From Methylocella sp. (GTDB lineage Bacteria > Pseudomonadota > Alphaproteobacteria > Rhizobiales > Beijerinckiaceae): 64,000 bases of DNA. The stretch is taken from contig JBBCGG010000001.1 of assembly GCA_037200525.1 (NCBI GenBank), forward strand, positions 2,336,501 to 2,400,500, written 5' to 3'. Numbering within the stretch: the first letter of the stretch is position 1; every line of letters begins with the position of its first letter. Below the pieces are notes generated by a model that was not told the origin of the DNA, searched no databases, and was given only the letters and a program-made list of their open reading frames with translations. Below, in pieces: positions 42,624-50,530 of the stretch. A program made the position numbers and the translations under genes.

Positions 42624-44378
42624 CTAAATGCCCAGCCCTCGCCGGCGTCCGGAGGACCAATCTACATTTCCGCCCGGCGCCACCACGCCGCTCACCTGCC
42701 GACCGAGGTGCTGCTCCAGCGCCGGCCGCCACGGAACAAGCTGGAAGCCGAGACCATCATCGATCATGGCGAACCGCCCCGACGCGAGCGTGACGCGGTG
42801 GCGATAGACGCCGGCGACGTGCTCGCCTTCGGCGGACGGGCGATGCGCGAGGCCAGTCTCAGCGACCAGTTTTGAGGACACCCCGTCAAGCTCGCGCCGC
42901 CTCAACGTGTCGAGCAGATCGCGCGCGAAGACGACCCTCTGGCCCTGCCGCCGCGCCAGACCTTCCTCGATGAGGTGATCGACACGGCGGTCCATCGCCT
43001 CGCGCACGTCGGCGCCGAATCCGCCGCCGCCGGTCGCCGGCTCACGGGCGAGAAGCTGCCGATCGATCCAGGTCGCCCCTGACGCGGTGATCTGCGCCTC
43101 AATGGTGAAGTCGGACCGAGTGGCGAGAGACAGGCGCTTGCGTCCGTCCGCCTCCTCATAGGCGCGAGCTTCGACGATCGCGCCGGGCTTGGCGTCGCCG
43201 GTCATCTCCAGGTCGGAGAAGCGGAGATGATGGGTGCGTCCATCGACGCCCTCAACGATCGCGTAAGCCGATCCTTTTAGCTCGTCGTGCAGCCCGCGCG
43301 CGACCAGCCGGCCGAGAACCGGATCTCCGCCGTCGTCGCCATGCAGGGCGAAGCTGGACACATCCGGCTCGTGGCCAGCGCCGGTCATGGCGCGGTGCAT
43401 GGTTTTGATGATGTCGCCGCGGATGGAAAGGTCGCGCAACGTCTGCTCGAGGCCGGGCTTCAACGTCCAACGTGCCGTCCCGACTTGCTCGGCGAGTCCG
43501 AGCCGTTCGAGCTTCGCGGCGCGGCCGAGCATCAGCCGTCGCAGCTCGGGGTCTTCGTCCGAGGCACCGGGGCGGAGATCGGCGACGCCGGCGGTGTCAT
43601 CCGCGATGTTGCGCAGCGCCCGGTCGAGACTGGTCCAGCGTTCGGCCTCGACCTCCTTCTCCAGAGCCGATCGGATCTCTTGCTCGCTGCGTGGCCCCAG
43701 CTCCAGGGTGACTCGCTCGGCGGCGCGATCACGGAAGCCCCGGCTGATGTAGTCGCGGCTGATGACGAGGTCCTGGCCGTCGTCGGCGCGGCCGCGGATC
43801 AGGACGTGGACGTGCGGATTGTCGGTGTTCCAGTGATCGACCGCCACCCAGTCTAGCTTGGTGCCGAGGTCGCGTTCGACGTCGGCCATCAGCTCGCGCG
43901 TGAAGCCACGGAGGCTCTCCAGCTCCGCGGCGTCTTCCGGCGAAATGATGAACCGGAAATGATGGCGGTCGTCCTCGCACCGTTCGGCGAAAGCGCGCTC
44001 GTCCGCGACCTCCGAGTTTGCATCGAACATCCGGGCATCGGCGCCGTCCCGCGTGACGCCCTCGCGCTTCAGATAGGTGATGTGCTTGGGGAGTGGTGCC
44101 GAACGAAAGCGCGTCCCGTGGTGACGTACGACGCGCGCCTTCATCACCACGCGTCGCGACGTCGAACGCAGCGACAAGGAGAGCGCCGCGCGCCGGCCTC
44201 GGCCAAAGCGCGAACGGCTGGCGCCGGACTTCCCGCGGCCGAAGCTCTCACCGACATGGCCGGCCTTCTTCGCGGCTCGCATGACCTCGCCGACAAAGCT
44301 CTTGGGACGCTTGGCGCCTTGGTTCCCGTGCCGGATGCGGCCTGGCCGGATGTTGAGGTCGTTGTCACGGCCGGTCAT
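42624..44378 (-). CDS. Relaxase / mobilisation nuclease with DUF3363 domain
   Basis: A 584-residue relaxase that should nick oriT and lead the strand into the recipient. The catalytic region shows FRFIISPEDA, a conserved LDWVAVDHWNTDNPHVHVLI segment with the metal-binding His pair (HVH), and an upstream YLKREGV stretch holding a candidate Tyr. The C-terminal DUF3363 part is rich in Arg/Gly and beta strands. The ATG at 44378 was preferred because related proteins begin MTGRDNDLNIRPGRIRHG; an upstream in-frame extension adds 27 unlikely residues. It is downstream of the SLT/traF group in the same direction. Confidence 0.92.
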   Translation of the reverse strand: MTGRDNDLNIRPGRIRHGNQGAKRPKSFVGEVMRAAKKAGHVGESFGRGKSGASRSRFGRGRRAALSLSLRSTSRRVVMKARVVRHHGTRFRSAPLPKHITYLKREGVTRDGADARMFDANSEVADERAFAERCEDDRHHFRFIISPEDAAELESLRGFTRELMADVERDLGTKLDWVAVDHWNTDNPHVHVLIRGRADDGQDLVISRDYISRGFRDRAAERVTLELGPRSEQEIRSALEKEVEAERWTSLDRALRNIADDTAGVADLRPGASDEDPELRRLMLGRAAKLERLGLAEQVGTARWTLKPGLEQTLRDLSIRGDIIKTMHRAMTGAGHEPDVSSFALHGDDGGDPVLGRLVARGLHDELKGSAYAIVEGVDGRTHHLRFSDLEMTGDAKPGAIVEARAYEEADGRKRLSLATRSDFTIEAQITASGATWIDRQLLAREPATGGGGFGADVREAMDRRVDHLIEEGLARRQGQRVVFARDLLDTLRRRELDGVSSKLVAETGLAHRPSAEGEHVAGVYRHRVTLASGRFAMIDDGLGFQLVPWRPALEQHLGRQVSGVVAPGGNVDWSSGRRRGLGI

Positions 44379-44625
44379 GGCGAAGGAGGCCCCTCCGGGG
44401 ACAGGCGATGGCGCTCGGGGGATTGAAATCGTTGGATATTCCAGCCGGAGCGCCAGCAAGGCAGGTTCTCGAAGTTCCTGAAATAGTCAACAAAACCAAC
44501 CACATGCGCCCGTCCGGAGGCGGCGCTTTTCCCTTGCCGTCCGTTGGTCGTGTTCCCCTGCACCCCCAGTCCGACACTCAAACCCACGCCAAAGCCCGCC
44601 AGACCGCGATGAAGCCCGATCTCGC
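44379..44625. other. Gap upstream of the relaxase, candidate oriT region
   Basis: These 247 bp lie between the relaxase start and the end of the transglycosylase gene and contain no convincing gene. An AT-rich patch at about 44480-44503 sits beside GC-rich sequence (44504-44560), an arrangement often seen at nick regions. oriT is commonly located next to the relaxase gene in these ICEs. No known nic consensus was recognised, so this is positional inference. Confidence 0.35.
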
Positions 44626-45474
44626 TCATGGCGGCGGATTCCGCGCGGACGTCCTGACGAACAGGCCGTCGGATTGCGGGGTGAGCGCGGTCCAATCCTG
44701 CGCTGTTCCGCCGATCGACGGCTGTCCCGATGGCGGGGCGGATGATGGTTGGGCGCGCGCCGGGCTGTTCTCCGCGCGCGCCGCGAACAGGGGCGCTTGT
44801 GTCCAGGAACGGGCCACAACGGCGACAACTATCGCGTCATCAACCGAGCCGCCGCCAATCAGCGGGGCGAGAAGAGCGACGTAGGCGCGCGTCTCGGCGG
44901 GCAGCGGTCGGCCTGTCGCCAAGTGGTCTTTGTAGCGTGCCGGGCCGGCGTTGTAGGCGGCAAGAAAACCGGGCGCGCCGTAGCGATCATGCAGTTCCCG
45001 CAGATACGCCGCGCCGGCGATGATGTTGTCGTGCGCATCGTATGGATTAGCGCCGAGGCCATAGCGAAGACGCAGACCGGCCCATGTTGCCGGCATGATC
45101 TGCATCAAGCCCATGGCGCCTTTGGGCGACAGAGCCCGCACGTCGCCGAGGCTTTCGGCTCGCATTACGGCGCGTATCCAGGACGCCGGAATGCCGAAGC
45201 GCTGTGAGGCTTCGGCCACGAAGGCTGCAAGACGATCAACCGTCGTGGCGACGCTCGGAGGCTTCGCGGCGACTGGTTCGGCGTAGGCGACGCCGCCGCC
45301 GCCGGTCAACAGCGCGACCGCGATCCCGCCGCAAAGGAGCTGCCGCCAACCGCGCGTGAGCCTGGCGATCGAGCAGCGCTCGACGACGGGCGGTAAGGCC
45401 GGGAAGGAGGAAGAGATCGGGCGGGATGGGTGGCGTTGAAGGGCTGTGCGCGGGCAGGACTGAGACACGGTCAT
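44626..45474 (-). CDS. Lytic transglycosylase (SLT domain), conjugation-associated
   Basis: A 282-residue secreted protein. A membrane/signal segment (LLCGGIAVALLTGGGGVAYA) precedes the SLT domain, whose catalytic Glu lies in IRAVMRAESLGDV, followed by GAMGLMQIMPATW and AGAAYLRELHDRYG. It cuts peptidoglycan locally so the mating channel can pass. The traF-like gene overlaps its start by 4 bp. Confidence 0.93.
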   Translation of the reverse strand: MTVSQSCPRTALQRHPSRPISSSFPALPPVVERCSIARLTRGWRQLLCGGIAVALLTGGGGVAYAEPVAAKPPSVATTVDRLAAFVAEASQRFGIPASWIRAVMRAESLGDVRALSPKGAMGLMQIMPATWAGLRLRYGLGANPYDAHDNIIAGAAYLRELHDRYGAPGFLAAYNAGPARYKDHLATGRPLPAETRAYVALLAPLIGGGSVDDAIVVAVVARSWTQAPLFAARAENSPARAQPSSAPPSGQPSIGGTAQDWTALTPQSDGLFVRTSARNPPP

Positions 45475-45983
45475 TGCTCCTCGTCGGTCCAGAGCGGCGC
45501 CGCTTCACCGACGATGCTTGTCGCCGGCAGCGGCCCGAAATACCGGCCGTCGAGGGAGTCCTCGGACTGCCAGTTCATGAGGAAGACCTGACCCTCGGCA
45601 ATGACGCGGCAGCCTTGCCAGGCGGGGAGATCGCGCCCCCGGCGATCGTGGTCGAGCGCCTCGCCCATGACGGTGGAATCGACGGTGATGGTGCGACCCG
45701 AGCGGCAGACGGTTTGTCCGGGGAGCGCGAGGATTCGCTTCAGGAGGGGCACGCTCTTGGGCAGGTAGCCGCGCTCGGCGAGGAAGTTCGCCAGCGGTGC
45801 CGGCGGCCGCACCACGACCAGTTCGGTGACCTGCAGGTCGCCGGCCGGTTGCACGCGATACAGCCCGATTGGCACGCTGGCGCTGGCGTTCCAGATCAGC
45901 TTCGGCGCCGGATGAACGAAAGCGGAAACGCCTATCGCCATCGTCGCGAAATACGTCACCATCACTGCTCCGAAACGCGTCAT
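45471..45983 (-). CDS. traF: Conjugative signal peptidase TraF (S26 family)
   Basis: A 170-residue S26-family peptidase with a membrane-anchoring N-terminus (VMVTYFATMAIGVSAF). The catalytic Ser lies in NASASVPIGLYRV and the Lys in LLKRILALPGQTV; the distal GYFGPL-like box reads GRYFGPLP. TraF enzymes process and cyclise the TrbC pilin. Start and stop overlap DUF2840 and the SLT gene by 4 bp. Confidence 0.92.
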   Translation of the reverse strand: MTRFGAVMVTYFATMAIGVSAFVHPAPKLIWNASASVPIGLYRVQPAGDLQVTELVVVRPPAPLANFLAERGYLPKSVPLLKRILALPGQTVCRSGRTITVDSTVMGEALDHDRRGRDLPAWQGCRVIAEGQVFLMNWQSEDSLDGRYFGPLPATSIVGEAAPLWTDEEQ

Positions 45984-46456
45984 GACGCGATCCTCCGACG
46001 CTTGAGCCATGCGGAATGTTGATCGCGCGCGTACGGCCGCGGCTCGTCGCCGGCGATCAGGCGATTGTGGACATGCCGCCAATGATCGGGAGCGGCGTCG
46101 GTTGGATCGATGCCGAGCGCTTCGACGGCGTCGATCGCGTGCAGCACGCGCTCGACCTTCGGCCAGCCGGACAGGCGCAAGAGGATTTCGCCGCCGGGGC
46201 GCACATACGGCACGGTCGAGAACGCCTCGCCGGGATGGACGGCGCGCAGAATGTCGATGCGCGAGACGACGGTGCCGAAATCGTTCGAGGCCCAGCGGAT
46301 ATAGGCGAGGATGCTGCCGGGCGCGAAGCTGAGGACGCGGCGGCGACGGTCGAGAATCTTCTCGCTGACGTCGTGGCCGAACCGGATCCAGTGCTCGATG
46401 CGCTTCTCGATCCAGGTCAGTTCGACATGGGTGAAAGGGTCAGGCGCTGGGCTCAT
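45980..46456 (-). CDS. DUF2840 family protein
   Basis: A 158-residue protein of the DUF2840 family (THVELTWIEKRIEHWIRFG start; FAPGSILAYIRWASNDFGT; HVHNRLIAGDEPRPYARDQH). The family occurs almost only between parA-type genes and traF in alphaproteobacterial ICEs and has no known function. It overlaps the RHH gene upstream and traF downstream by 4 bp each. Confidence 0.85.
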   Translation of the reverse strand: MSPAPDPFTHVELTWIEKRIEHWIRFGHDVSEKILDRRRRVLSFAPGSILAYIRWASNDFGTVVSRIDILRAVHPGEAFSTVPYVRPGGEILLRLSGWPKVERVLHAIDAVEALGIDPTDAAPDHWRHVHNRLIAGDEPRPYARDQHSAWLKRRRIAS

Positions 46457-46707
46457 GCCGCGCCTCCGCCGTCTTCGGGGAACTCGCGCAGCAGCAGGGC
46501 GCGCAGCATGTCCGCGACCGTCACGCCCCGCCGGAAAGCAGTGACCTTGATCCGGCCTCGCAACTCGGGTGTGACGTCGATGGTCAGCCGGGCGGTATAG
46601 GATTGCGCGTCCGGATCGCGCGCCGCGGTCACGTCCGGCGCTTTCACCCAACTGTCGGCGTCGCCGGGACGGGAGGCAAAACCGCGCCTGGGTGCGCGCG
46701 CGGTCAT
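46453..46707 (-). CDS. Small ribbon-helix-helix partner of ParA
   Basis: An 84-residue protein whose C-terminal half is a ribbon-helix-helix (YTARLTIDVTPELRGRIKVT, then GVTVADMLRALLLREF). Its place directly after parA, with a 4-bp overlap, suggests it is the centromere-binding partner in a small ParA/RHH partition pair that stabilises the excised element. Partner sites were not identified. Confidence 0.75.
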   Translation of the reverse strand: MTARAPRRGFASRPGDADSWVKAPDVTAARDPDAQSYTARLTIDVTPELRGRIKVTAFRRGVTVADMLRALLLREFPEDGGGAA

Positions 46708-47342
46708 CGAACGAGGCTCCCGATTTCTTCGGCGAGAGCGGTGATCTCGCGCGCGGCCGGACTGGTCTCGTCGATGTCGAAGACGAGGCGACCGGACTGC
46801 GCGGCGTCGGCGAAAACGACACGCTGGCCAATCCTCGCCGCGAGCACCGGAGGATCGTGTTCGGCGAGCGCTTCGGCGGTCTCGCGGGCGATGATCGTGC
46901 GCGCGGCGCAGCGGTTCAGGACAAAGCGGGCGACGATCTGCGGCCGGAAGATGCGCGCCTCGGCGATCAGCTTCAGCATCTCGACCGATGCCCAGCCATC
47001 AAACGGCGATGGCTGGGCGGGGACCAAAACGACGTCGGCGGCAAGCAACGCCGAACGCATCAGGCCAGCGACGCGCGGCGGCCCGTCGATGACGACGTGG
47101 TCGGCGTCGCGGGCCAGTTCGGGGGCTTCGCGGTGCAAGGTGTCGCGCGCCAGGCCGATGACGCCGAACAGCCTCGGTAGCCCCTCCCTTGCCCGCTGCT
47201 CCGACCAGTCAAGCGCCGAGCCTTGCGGATCGGCATCGATCAGGGTGACTCTTTTCCCTTTCCGGGCCCATTCGCCGGCGAGATGCAGGGCGAGCGTCGT
47301 CTTGCCGACGCCGCCTTTCTGGTTGAGGAGCGCCACGATCAT
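46704..47342 (-). CDS. parA: ParA-family partition ATPase
   Basis: A 212-residue Walker-type partition ATPase. It begins MIVALLNQKGGVGKTTLALH, with the deviant Walker A KGGVGKTT, followed by LIDADPQGSALDW and HVVIDGPP. The small size and absence of an N-terminal HTH place it with the short ParA/MipZ-like proteins of mobile elements. The ATG at 47342 overlaps the repA stop (ATGA). Confidence 0.93.
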   Translation of the reverse strand: MIVALLNQKGGVGKTTLALHLAGEWARKGKRVTLIDADPQGSALDWSEQRAREGLPRLFGVIGLARDTLHREAPELARDADHVVIDGPPRVAGLMRSALLAADVVLVPAQPSPFDGWASVEMLKLIAEARIFRPQIVARFVLNRCAARTIIARETAEALAEHDPPVLAARIGQRVVFADAAQSGRLVFDIDETSPAAREITALAEEIGSLVR

Positions 47343-48394
47343 CGGGCGCTCCTGTCGGTTTTCCACCGATCGCGGCGGTGGCCAACAACAGAAGAGTTAG
47401 ATTCTTCTAGGTTAGACTCTAAGTTAGGCGGCTCGGAACCGGTTGATCGGCCTAGTGAATTTGCCTGTCTGGGTTCCTGATAGCACGTGGGTCCGGTTCC
47501 TGATGGCACGTGCCCATTGGTTCCCGATAGCACGTGCGCTTCCACAGGTTGTCCACAGGGGGCTGTGGATAACTTCGTCGGCGTGAATGCCAGCAACTCG
47601 CGTCCGCCGGTCTCGCGCTCGACGACGAGGCGATAGCCCGGCAGCGGCTGGCGGCGGGCAATGTCGCGTAGTTCGAACGCGAAGCGCTTGAACGGCGACA
47701 GGCTCGCCGACTTGACGTGGAGGTGCCGAAAATCGAACCGCCAGCCACCCCGCTGGCGTCCGGCGTGCTTGCGGACCAGACGGTAGAGCCATCGTTCCAG
47801 GCCGCCCGTCAGGCTGAAATACGCAGGGTCGATGGTGAGCACGAGCGCGTCGTCGAGGACCGCACGATAGAACCAATCCGGCACGATGAGATCGATGCCA
47901 TCGGCATTGCCGTGTGCATCGGCCCGCTCGGTCCATTCGTTGATCCAGGAGAAGCGGTGCATGCGCCGCTCGCTGACCTGGCGCAGCGAGGTCGCCACGG
48001 TCGTCGATTGCAATCGATCCAGCGCCGCCTTCAGCCGGTGATAGTCACGCGCGCCTGTGCCGCGGCCGGTGAAGGTCAGGATTTCGCGCGGCGTCGCCGC
48101 CATCAGGCGCGAGGTGCGCAAGCCGGCGTCGCGCGCTTCGACGATCTGGCTCGCGGCCCAGATCAGCACGTCGGCGTCCCAGATGGTCGCCATGCCGTGC
48201 TCGGGCACCGCCTCGACGCGGATGGCGATCTCGTTCATGCGGAAATCGATCGGCGTCGTGCGATGGGTCTTGGCGAGGCTGAAGAACGGATAGGCCATCA
48301 GATCCTGCGCGTCCCTCGGTGCGAGATCGCCAGGTAGAGCCCGGAAAAGTTCCAGTTGCTCGCGTTCGGAGCGGGTGCGATGGCGCACGGACAT
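47339..48394 (-). CDS. repA: Replication initiator RepA
   Basis: A 351-residue plasmid-type initiator: YPFFSLAKTHRTTPIDFRMN, then the winged-helix regions GTGARDYHRLKAALDRLQST and FSWINEWTERADAHG, and YFSLTGGLERWLYRLVRKHA. It would start replication of the excised element, aiding its maintenance during transfer. The last 90 residues are low complexity and contain the repeated peptide units HVLSGT and HVPSGT, which are encoded by DNA iterons (see separate entry). It heads the repA-parA-RHH-DUF2840-traF-SLT run, all overlapping by 4 bp. Confidence 0.9.
   Translation of the reverse strand: MSVRHRTRSEREQLELFRALPGDLAPRDAQDLMAYPFFSLAKTHRTTPIDFRMNEIAIRVEAVPEHGMATIWDADVLIWAASQIVEARDAGLRTSRLMAATPREILTFTGRGTGARDYHRLKAALDRLQSTTVATSLRQVSERRMHRFSWINEWTERADAHGNADGIDLIVPDWFYRAVLDDALVLTIDPAYFSLTGGLERWLYRLVRKHAGRQRGGWRFDFRHLHVKSASLSPFKRFAFELRDIARRQPLPGYRLVVERETGGRELLAFTPTKLSTAPCGQPVEAHVLSGTNGHVPSGTGPTCYQEPRQANSLGRSTGSEPPNLESNLEESNSSVVGHRRDRWKTDRSAR
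47472..47536. repeat. Three 18-bp iterons within the repA 3' coding part
   Basis: Copies GGTTCCTGATAGCACGTG (47472-47489), GGTTCCTGATGGCACGTG (47495-47512) and GGTTCCCGATAGCACGTG (47519-47536) start 23 and 24 bp apart, about two helical turns. Each ends in the palindrome CACGTG. Together with the adjoining DnaA boxes they look like the RepA-binding iterons of a replication origin, placed inside the gene's own reading frame. Confidence 0.8.
47549..47572. other. DnaA boxes, probable oriV
   Basis: TGTGGATAA at 47564-47572 is the reverse complement of the consensus DnaA box TTATCCACA. TTGTCCACA at 47549-47557 differs from that consensus at one position and is on the opposite strand. They lie 12 bp from the third iteron. 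A GTTAG-rich, less GC-rich stretch (47396-47427) on the other side of the iterons, also inside repA, could be the unwinding element. Confidence 0.7.
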
Positions 48395-48406
48395 GACCGG
48401 CGGGGC

Positions 48407-48691
48407 TCAGCGTCGGGCTTGGCTGGCAGGGGCCGGCGTGACGGGCGTTTGACGCTTCGCCGGCAGCACGGTCCCGACGCCGGGATCGGATGTCGATGCC
48501 TTGGCTCCGAGATCGACCCAGGCCTGAAGGTCTTCGACGCGATAGACGACGCGACCGCCGAGCTTCGAATAGCGCGGCCCCGTGCCGTAGATGCGGTGCT
48601 TCTCCAGCGTGCGGATTGAAAGGCCGACAAAGCGGGCGGCCTCGGGCGTGCGTAGGTTGCGCGGCGGTAAGCCGGCAAGATTTGGAGACAT
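48407..48691 (-). CDS. AlpA-like helix-turn-helix regulator
   Basis: A 94-residue protein with an N-terminal AlpA/HTH_17 domain: LRTPEAARFVGLSIRTLEKH, then GPRYSKLGGRVVYRVEDLQA. The C-terminus is Pro/Thr-rich. It ends 12 bp before repA on the same strand and likely regulates repA and the following partition and transfer genes. Such an AlpA-repA pair is frequent in related ICEs. Confidence 0.85.
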   Translation of the reverse strand: MSPNLAGLPPRNLRTPEAARFVGLSIRTLEKHRIYGTGPRYSKLGGRVVYRVEDLQAWVDLGAKASTSDPGVGTVLPAKRQTPVTPAPASQARR

Positions 48692-48843
48692 GGGGAACCT
48701 CCGTGGTCCTGTCGGGGGCAGCCGGATAACGGCGGCCGTCAGGGATCACGGTGGCGAAGCGCGCGGGCGCTGGGGGATGGCGAAGATGGGGAGGGCGGAA
48801 TTCGCCACCCCGCACGGTCACGCCTATCTTGAGTGCCGCCGGA

Positions 48844-49452
48844 TCAATCCGGCCGGCGCGGACCGAGTAGATTGCGGTAGCCGCCGCGCGTCATGGCGAA
48901 GCCGGTGCGCGCCAAACGGATGACCGTGTCGCGGAGGGACGAAGTCTTCCAGGGTTCAGAGTCGAGACGGCCTGGGCCGAAGAGCGCTTCGGCGATGGCG
49001 CGGTAGCTGGCGCCGGCGAGCCGAGCGTCGAGCGCGCGAAGGGCGAAGACCAAGCGGTCGATGCGATTAGGCGGGCTTGGCGGTGTTCGAGGTCGCCCAT
49101 GCGCGACGTGCCGCCAAAAGCGCAGAGTCGCGTCGGCGCGCTGCGGCGCCGTGAGGTCGAGCGCGATGAGCGCTACCACCGGCGTCGCACTTCTCGGCGG
49201 ATCGATCAGCCACAACTGGTGACTGGTCGCGTCGTCTCTGAGCAGCAGATGCGCGCCATCCTCGGCATCGCGCCGGATGAGTTCGCCCGGCAAATCCGCG
49301 AGCAAGATCGAGGGCGTTCCCGTTACGGCCGGCGCCGCTGTAAGAACAATGACCGACGCCAGTTCGTCAGCGCGCCAGAAGACCGGGGAGTCAGCGGCGC
49401 GTCGGTTTGGGTCAGCCAGGAATTCGTAACCCCCAGCGCCGGGCGGGGCCAT
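48844..49452 (-). CDS. DUF2285 family protein, downstream part of a frameshifted DUF6499-DUF2285 pair
   Basis: About 202 residues of the DUF2285 family (YEFLADPNRRAADSPVFWRA, then DLTAPQRADATLRFWRHVA and DRLVFALRALDARLAGASYR), a regulator-like family in ICEs with a helical C-terminal domain. Similarity begins right after the ATG at 49452, which lacks a strong ribosome site and lies inside the DUF6499 frame. Removing one base from the C-run at 49430-49434 would join both frames into one protein reading ...RRWGYEFLADP. It may therefore be a recent frameshift, a slippage site, or an ordinary overlapping pair. Confidence 0.7.
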   Translation of the reverse strand: MAPPGAGGYEFLADPNRRAADSPVFWRADELASVIVLTAAPAVTGTPSILLADLPGELIRRDAEDGAHLLLRDDATSHQLWLIDPPRSATPVVALIALDLTAPQRADATLRFWRHVAHGRPRTPPSPPNRIDRLVFALRALDARLAGASYRAIAEALFGPGRLDSEPWKTSSLRDTVIRLARTGFAMTRGGYRNLLGPRRPD

Positions 49453-49600
49453 CGGTCCCGTCGTCGGCTTGGGCTGGGGCAGTGTCGAAGGCAACTCGAT
49501 AGTCAGAGTTGCGGCGCAGGAACTCCCAGGCGAGGCCGGCTGGATCCATGGCAGTGGCGTATTGGTAGGCGGCTCGTGACCGCCAATCCTCCTTCGACAT
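49412..49600 (-). CDS. DUF6499-type short regulator domain, upstream part
   Basis: A 62-residue frame starting MSKEDWRSRAAYQYATAMDP, the typical opening of the DUF6499 transcriptional-regulator domain, followed by AWEFLRRNSDYR and ARRWGLR, then a stop three codons on. In many relatives this segment leads straight into a DUF2285 domain, whereas here DUF2285 continues in another frame with a 41-bp overlap. GGAGACAGG before the ATG is a plausible ribosome site. Confidence 0.7.
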   Translation of the reverse strand: MSKEDWRSRAAYQYATAMDPAGLAWEFLRRNSDYRVAFDTAPAQADDGTDGPARRWGLRIPG

Positions 49601-49796
49601 GGGCCTGTCTCCTCTGAGGAATTGACGGGTTGTCTGGGGTTGTAAACGTCTGATCTGTGTCCTTAGTCGCGAAGTTTGCAGGTCGCGAATCGGCATCGCG
49701 CCATGCCGAAATCGGATCGGCGGCTTTCAGGATCGACGTAAACTCGGGATGCCGTGTCTGATGGAAGACTGACGCCAGATCCGCCGCTCGTCGCTG

Positions 49797-50066
49797 TCAG
49801 TGCGCTGAGCGTAGCAGATCGCGATAGCCGTGCTCTGTGAGCCAAAGGGCGCGCGCCAGATGCGTCTCGTGGGCGCGGCGCGCGCGGTCCGGTTCCAGCA
49901 CTGGGTCGAGTTCAAGCACGATGCGCGCCACTTCCTCCCAGGGCGCCCCCTCGGACGCTGCGTCAAGCAGCCGAAGATAGGTCGTCAGATGCGCCCGGTC
50001 ATAGTCCGTCAGCTGGGCTTGTGTTGGGGCGATGTCGGCGATGGGAGGGGCCGGCGGCGAGGGCAT
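49797..50066 (-). CDS. Small DUF2285-like protein
   Basis: An 89-residue protein with LTDYDRAHLTTYLRLLDAAS and a C-terminal RRAHETHLARALWLTEHGYR helix pair like the end of DUF2285 proteins. Such short genes recur between an XRE gene and the larger DUF2285 gene in alphaproteobacterial ICEs. It is divergent from the XRE gene and shares its control region. Function unknown. The ATG at 50066 was chosen because the residues upstream are unlike the family. Confidence 0.65.
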   Translation of the reverse strand: MPSPPAPPIADIAPTQAQLTDYDRAHLTTYLRLLDAASEGAPWEEVARIVLELDPVLEPDRARRAHETHLARALWLTEHGYRDLLRSAH

Positions 50067-50160
50067 GATCTTCTCGTGTCTTCCCGTGATAGAGGACCAA
50101 TCCAAACTGGGCTCTCGAACCTGGAACGCATCGATGGCCAAGCCGGTTGGGCAGGGCTCC

Positions 50161-50191
50161 GCGTATTATAATGCGTAGCGCCATAATACGC
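50161..50191. promoter_or_regulatory. Inverted repeat GCGTATTAT-13-ATAATACGC, likely operator
   Basis: A perfect 9-bp inverted repeat (50161-50169 and 50183-50191) lies between the divergent DUF2285-like and XRE genes, 20 bp before the XRE ATG. TATAAT at 50166-50171 inside it could serve as a -10 box. Self-repression by the XRE protein at this site is a reasonable inference. Confidence 0.6.
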
Positions 50192-50211
50192 GATTGGTGT
50201 CCATCCTGTGG

Positions 50212-50469
50212 ATGGATATTCGACATTTGTTCGGAGGAAACTTTCGCCGATTTCGCATGCAAGCCGGCCTCAGCCAAGAGGCCGTCGCTGTACGTATGGG
50301 CGTCGATCGCGCTCACGTGAGCAGTATGGAGCGTGGCCAGCAGAACGTCACGTTGTTGACGATGTGGCTCGCGGCGCAGGCGCTTGGGGTGAAGCCGGCC
50401 GATCTGCTCAACGAAGACTTCGAGGTTGGCGGCGACCTTGCCGAGCCTGAAGACTCGTCGTCTCCGTAG
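50212..50469 (+). CDS. XRE-family transcriptional regulator
   Basis: An 85-residue Cro/CI-type HTH protein: NFRRFRMQAGLSQEAVAVRM, GVDRAHVSSMERGQQN and LLTMWLAAQALGVKPADLL. It is the only + strand gene in this part of the element besides cargo, and it reads away from the DUF2285-like gene across a perfect inverted repeat, so it probably represses both. Such regulators often control ICE excision and transfer. The ATG at 50212 fits the domain start. Confidence 0.88.
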   Translation: MDIRHLFGGNFRRFRMQAGLSQEAVAVRMGVDRAHVSSMERGQQNVTLLTMWLAAQALGVKPADLLNEDFEVGGDLAEPEDSSSP

Positions 50470-50479
50470 GTGCCTTTGT

Positions 50480-50530
50480 AAGCCGAAGGCCCCGCCCGGT
50501 CGTTCCGGGCAGGGCTCGCTGGTCCGGCTT
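50480..50530. terminator. Hairpin between convergent XRE and DUF736 genes
   Basis: GCCCCGCCCGG (50489-50499) pairs with CCGGGCAGGGC (50505-50515) with one mismatch over a 5-base loop, and AAGCCG/CGGCTT (50480-50485, 50525-50530) extends the fold. It lies exactly between two gene ends facing each other and could stop transcription both ways, although no clear U-run follows. Confidence 0.45.
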
